Part shown: positions 60,801 to 64,000 of the stretch, in pieces
Layout: every line of letters begins with the position of its first letter
Position numbering within the stretch: position 1 is the first letter of the stretch
Source of the DNA: Zerene cesonia
Lineage: Eukaryota > Arthropoda > Insecta > Lepidoptera > Pieridae
Length of the DNA: 64,000 bases
Assembly (NCBI RefSeq): GCF_012273895.1
Contig: NC_052115.1
Coordinates: forward strand, 2,728,001-2,792,000
Reading direction: 5' to 3'
Position numbers and translations under genes: made by a program
Notes under the pieces: model-generated
Seen by the model: the letters and a program-made list of their open reading frames with translations, nothing else
What the model was told of the DNA's origin: nothing
The model's database searches: none

Positions 60801-63800
60801 TTATTATTTTTAGTTATCACTTTTAGTTATCAAGGGTATTGACCATATTGGCGTCGAGTGTCCGTATTGCATGATATATTATTGGTATTAAAACTGCAAT
60901 GAAAATTTTTAGTCCTACTTTCTACTAATATTATAAATGCGAAAGTTTGTATGGATGTGTGTGTTTGTTGCTCTTTCACGCAAAAACTACTGAACCGATT
61001 GCAATGAAATTTGGTACCTAGACAGCTGGACAACTGGAATAACTTATAGGCAACTTTTATACCGATATTCCTACGCGGGTGAAACCGCGGGGCGCAGCTA
61101 GTATTAATATATATATCTTAACTTTTACGCATCGTAATGTACGTAATAGACTTACATGATTTCCTGGTAATATCAGCTTGCAGAGCAATAACCAGGTGTT
61201 CTACCACAACCTTTTTAAGCAGGAATAATTCTAGTGTAGGATAAAGATAGAGCCAAGTTTCGTCTATGTATATTTTCTTTTTTTACATTGTAGTTTATTT
61301 AATATTTTGTACCTAAGTATGCACATGGATTGAGATACTGATAAATCAATTTGAAAAACTATATTTGTTTTATCTCTATAACATATACAGTTTTTTCAAT
61401 ATATCTTTATAACAATACTAGCTGATGATTTAGCCTCTGTGCTTATCCAGATTCCGGACCTACTCTGTATCTTTCATAGAGATCCGATCAATTGTTTTTA
61501 CATGAGTGAATTTAATACTCTAATCATAATAATTAATTATTTTTATTTTTATTTTTATAGAATCGGAGTTACCAAAAGCAACAAGCACATCGGCTCTCAG
61601 CGGAGCTGGTATGTTGCGACTGTTCAACAAAGTAGGCGAAACAGTTAACAAGATCACATACAGAATGGATGAATCCGATCCGGTAAGTGGTCATTCAACT
61701 ACAATCTAATATGATATTTGTATGATTGATTTGACTTTAATAAATTTTTATTAACCTTTCCGTTTCGGAATCCCGAATAAATATATAAATATATATAACA
61801 GTAAAATAGTAAACATCTTTAGATTGTGACCGAAAATTATTTGTGTGTTGTAAAACAAGTGTTATGGATCACAATTTTTCTATGGTTTGCATTCTGTTTC
61901 TATGATATTATTGAAATAAACCACAATAAATATGTAAAATAATTAATTCCCGTGTCAAGTGATAGCCCCACTTGGCACAGAGCACATGGATTGAACATTC
62001 GTATAGACCGCAATAACAATGCAATATATAATAACGTATAATATGTACTGTTGGAAGTGGTTCGAGGAGCGCGTGGCGCGCGTGGAGTCGCTGGAGAGCG
62101 GGCTGCGGCGGCTGTGCGGCGCGTGCGAGGCGCTGGCCACCGAGCGGCGCGAGCTGGCGGCGCGCTCGCACGAGGCCGCGCGCTCCGTCGCCGCCGCCGC
62201 CGCCGCCGACCCGCACGCGCCGCTCTCCCGCGCGCTCTCGCACCTCTCCGACCTGCACGAGAAGGTGAGCGCGTCTCCGCATCGCATAGTGCACTGCACT
62301 GCACTGCATCACTAATTGCACTGCACTGCACTGCATTGTGTATTGCACTACACTGCATCTTGTATTGCACTGCACTGCATCGCCTGCAACGCTTGTTGCA
62401 CTACTGTCAATTGAACGGTGCACTGCACGGCACTGCAGACTGATACCGTGCACTGCACTACGCACTTGCACGTTATTGTAAAATGCTATATAATATTTAC
62501 CGTAAAAAATGTGTCTGTGTCAATCAGACCCAAAACGATATCCATTAGTTATAACTTTCGATATAAATAATATAAAATAGAAAATGCTTTTTGGTTCAAA
62601 ATACATATAAAGTTACTTATTCCACAGATAGAACATCTAAGGATCGAACAGTCAAACACGGACTTTTATGTGCTAACCGAACACATCAAGGACTACCTGG
62701 GCCTTATTGGTGCTATCAAAGATGTTTTCCATGAACGAGTTAAGGTATGCACAGTTTTTCTTTTATTTTCTTCTATTTACATTTTGATAGATTTTTCATA
62801 TAAGTACTCCTGGGAATAAAATTCACATTACGTGTTGCCCTAACCACCTATAATGCCCAAATAATATCAATTTTATTGTTGCAAACACTACCTCAGACAA
62901 ACGGAAAGACACAAAGGCAGTCTAGTGACACATTGAAAAACATCATTTGTACAAAACTTTTAATTGAAAACACAAACTCAAACAGTCATATAAGTTGTTT
63001 TTTTTATGTTTGAATTATTAATTTTTTGCCATATACCATTAGCAACCTGTTGATTAAATTATACCCGTGGTACGTTTTTCTCTCAAGTTTTCTCTCTTCC
63101 TTAACAATTACGTTTATAAAATATTTGTAGAATTGGTCGACCTGTTCTTGAATTTTACGCTTAGCAACACATGGCCATTTTTCTTTTTCTATATTGATAA
63201 CTCTTAAAAGATAAATTAATAATATGTGTATTTTCCAGGTGTTCCAAAACTGGCAACACGCACAGATGCAACTCACAAAGCGGAGAGAGAATAAAGCTAA
63301 GGCTGAAATCGCTAACCGGCCGGAGAAAATAGAACAGGCTGCTAACGAAATTATTGAGGTTATAATTGTTTTATTATATATATGTAAACTGTTTTATCAT
63401 ATCTTTCTGCATATATTTACACAATTCTTTACATGTATATTAAATAATATTAATATGAAAAAGTAGTATTATTCCTTTACAAGAACTAGAAAATATTGCA
63501 TGAATTTCAAATTTATTAACATGTCAATTTTATTCTATTCAGCCCTGATTATTGGAAGAGTTAATTCTTCCGGCTAATAATATAAACTGCTGCTTACCTA
63601 TAATTTTAATTTCTTTTCTATTAAAAATAAACACAATATAATTTCAGTGGGAGTCAAAAGTGGAGCGCGGCCAACAAGAGTTCGATCAAATTTCGCGCGT
63701 TATCAAGAAAGAGCTGGAGAGGTGGGAGGAAATCAGGATTTCGGAGCTCAGGGCTACCATACTCCGCTACCTTGAAGAGCACATGAAGCATCAGGCTCAG
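57861..63800 (+). CDS. Snx1: Sorting nexin of the SNX1/SNX2 type (PX-BAR), 3' end off window
   Basis: Exons: 57861-57950, 58328-58426, 58635-58878, 60547-60732, 61561-61682, 62058-62264, 62628-62744, 63239-63358, 63648-63800. That is 1,338 nt, 446 codons, all junctions in frame. Residues 1-63 are an acidic N-terminus with DEDLFASA. Residues about 64-200 form the PX domain: RRF at 112-114 (phosphoinositide-binding arginine), the PPAPEKS proline loop at 136-142, then VERRRAALERFL. ALSGAGMLRLFNKVGETVNK is the amphipathic helix before the BAR domain (from WFEERV, residue 248). Family members remodel endosomal membranes with SNX5/6 and retromer for retrograde sorting. The last exon, equivalent to the human C-terminal QLIKYWEAFLPE, lies beyond the right edge. 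SNX1 and SNX2 cannot be separated here; insects usually have one. Confidence 0.97.
58879..60546 (+). other. Sorting-nexin intron 3; no other gene seen
   Basis: AT-rich intron of about 1.67 kb containing a poly-T run near 59371. A short repeat fragment at about 60480-60515 is shared with 10227-10440. No exon or RNA gene is recognised. Confidence 0.7.
60913..61102 (+). mobile_element. Helitron-like element, Lep1-type, in sorting-nexin intron 4
   Basis: Start tctactaatattataaatgc (a tcctacttt lies just before), core cgcaaaaactactgaaccg, and end gaaaccgcggggcgcagctagt-type. A few bases are missing around acgggatacggacttacgc. It is in the same orientation as the host gene and contains no splice site used by the exon set. 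Confidence 0.85.
61417..61500 (-). repeat. Reversed CTAGT end fragment in sorting-nexin intron 4
   Basis: actagctgatgatttagcct on the plus strand is a minus-strand CTAGT ending. The rest is not recognisable as a known element. It could be a fourth Helitron subfamily relic. Confidence 0.3.
62289..62472 (+). repeat. Degenerate TGCAC pentamer array in sorting-nexin intron 6
   Basis: Many copies of tgcac / cactg units (for example gcactgcactgcactgcatc), interrupted by attg, cttgtatt and cgcctg spacers, run for about 180 bp. The array starts some 25 bp after the exon 6 donor. It keeps minus-strand frames open by periodicity (ACTGC repeats), which explains the long overlapping frames at 61900-62471. 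Confidence 0.85.
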
Positions 63801-64000
63801 GTATGCATTATTTTAGAATCATTAATCCCGACTTATATTATCAATGCAACACTGTATGTCACATAAACCACTAAGTCAATTTGGATGAAATTTGTTATAG
63901 AGATAGTTTAGGACCCAAGTAAGTTCTTAAAAATTATGATCATACTGAAACTTATAAAACTTAGACATTGTATCTACAAAAATATGTGTGTATGTACTTC

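Noticed and set aside
61900..62471. Overlapping 114-, 156- and 187-codon minus-strand frames and a 130-codon plus-strand frame
   Set aside because: They are shadows of the GC-rich sorting-nexin exon 6 joined to the TGCAC pentamer array, which has no stops by periodicity.
1..64000. CRISPR array, operon, phage or plasmid features
   Set aside because: None seen. The window is clearly eukaryotic nuclear DNA with spliced genes.

Overview
The window is nuclear DNA from an insect, very probably a moth or butterfly (Lepidoptera). It is AT-rich, its genes have many short exons with canonical GT-AG introns, and it carries at least six dated copies of a Helitron-like element ending in CTAGT of the kind common in Lepidoptera (Lep1-like). 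It also holds tRNA-derived SINEs with intact target-site duplications. There are no bacterial-type operons, rRNA genes or CRISPR arrays.

Layout. (1) About 1-41,760 is a gene desert. I found no convincing coding exon on either strand. It contains Helitron fragments, SINEs, LINE-tail-like repeats, one MITE, several perfect inverted repeats and microsatellites. A run of GC/CpG-rich islands at about 36.4, 37.0 and 38.05 kb is the best candidate for promoter or 5'-exon activity of a gene whose body I cannot see. (2) 41.8-49.1 kb holds two small minus-strand genes of similar design: TATA box, initiator about 30 bp downstream, tiny non-coding first exon, then coding exon(s). One encodes a 115-residue protein without a signal peptide. 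The other encodes a 137-residue secreted protein with a Pro/Ala/Glu linker. Neither is recognised by name. A broken coding relic lies at 49.5-49.9 kb. (3) 51.9-57.5 kb, minus strand, is a complete PRRC1 orthologue (8 coding exons, 369 aa), apart from a 1,000-N assembly gap in one intron. (4) 57.86 kb to the right edge, plus strand, is a SNX1/SNX2-type sorting nexin (PX-BAR) with nine exons visible and the last one(s) off the window.

PRRC1 and the sorting nexin are divergently transcribed, with 548 bp between their start codons, so they probably share a promoter region. Both families act in membrane traffic: PRRC1 at ER exit/Golgi, SNX1/2 in the endosomal retromer-associated coat. I assembled every exon of both genes by hand, and the reading frame closes across all junctions.

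I see no obviously new multi-gene system. The most useful observations are a frame-preserving 36-nt cassette exon in PRRC1, a GC-extreme sorting-nexin exon with a weak acceptor and an in-frame upstream alternative, the unidentified coding relic at 49.5 kb, the CpG islands in the desert, and several SINE/MITE/Helitron insertions whose exact boundaries can be read.
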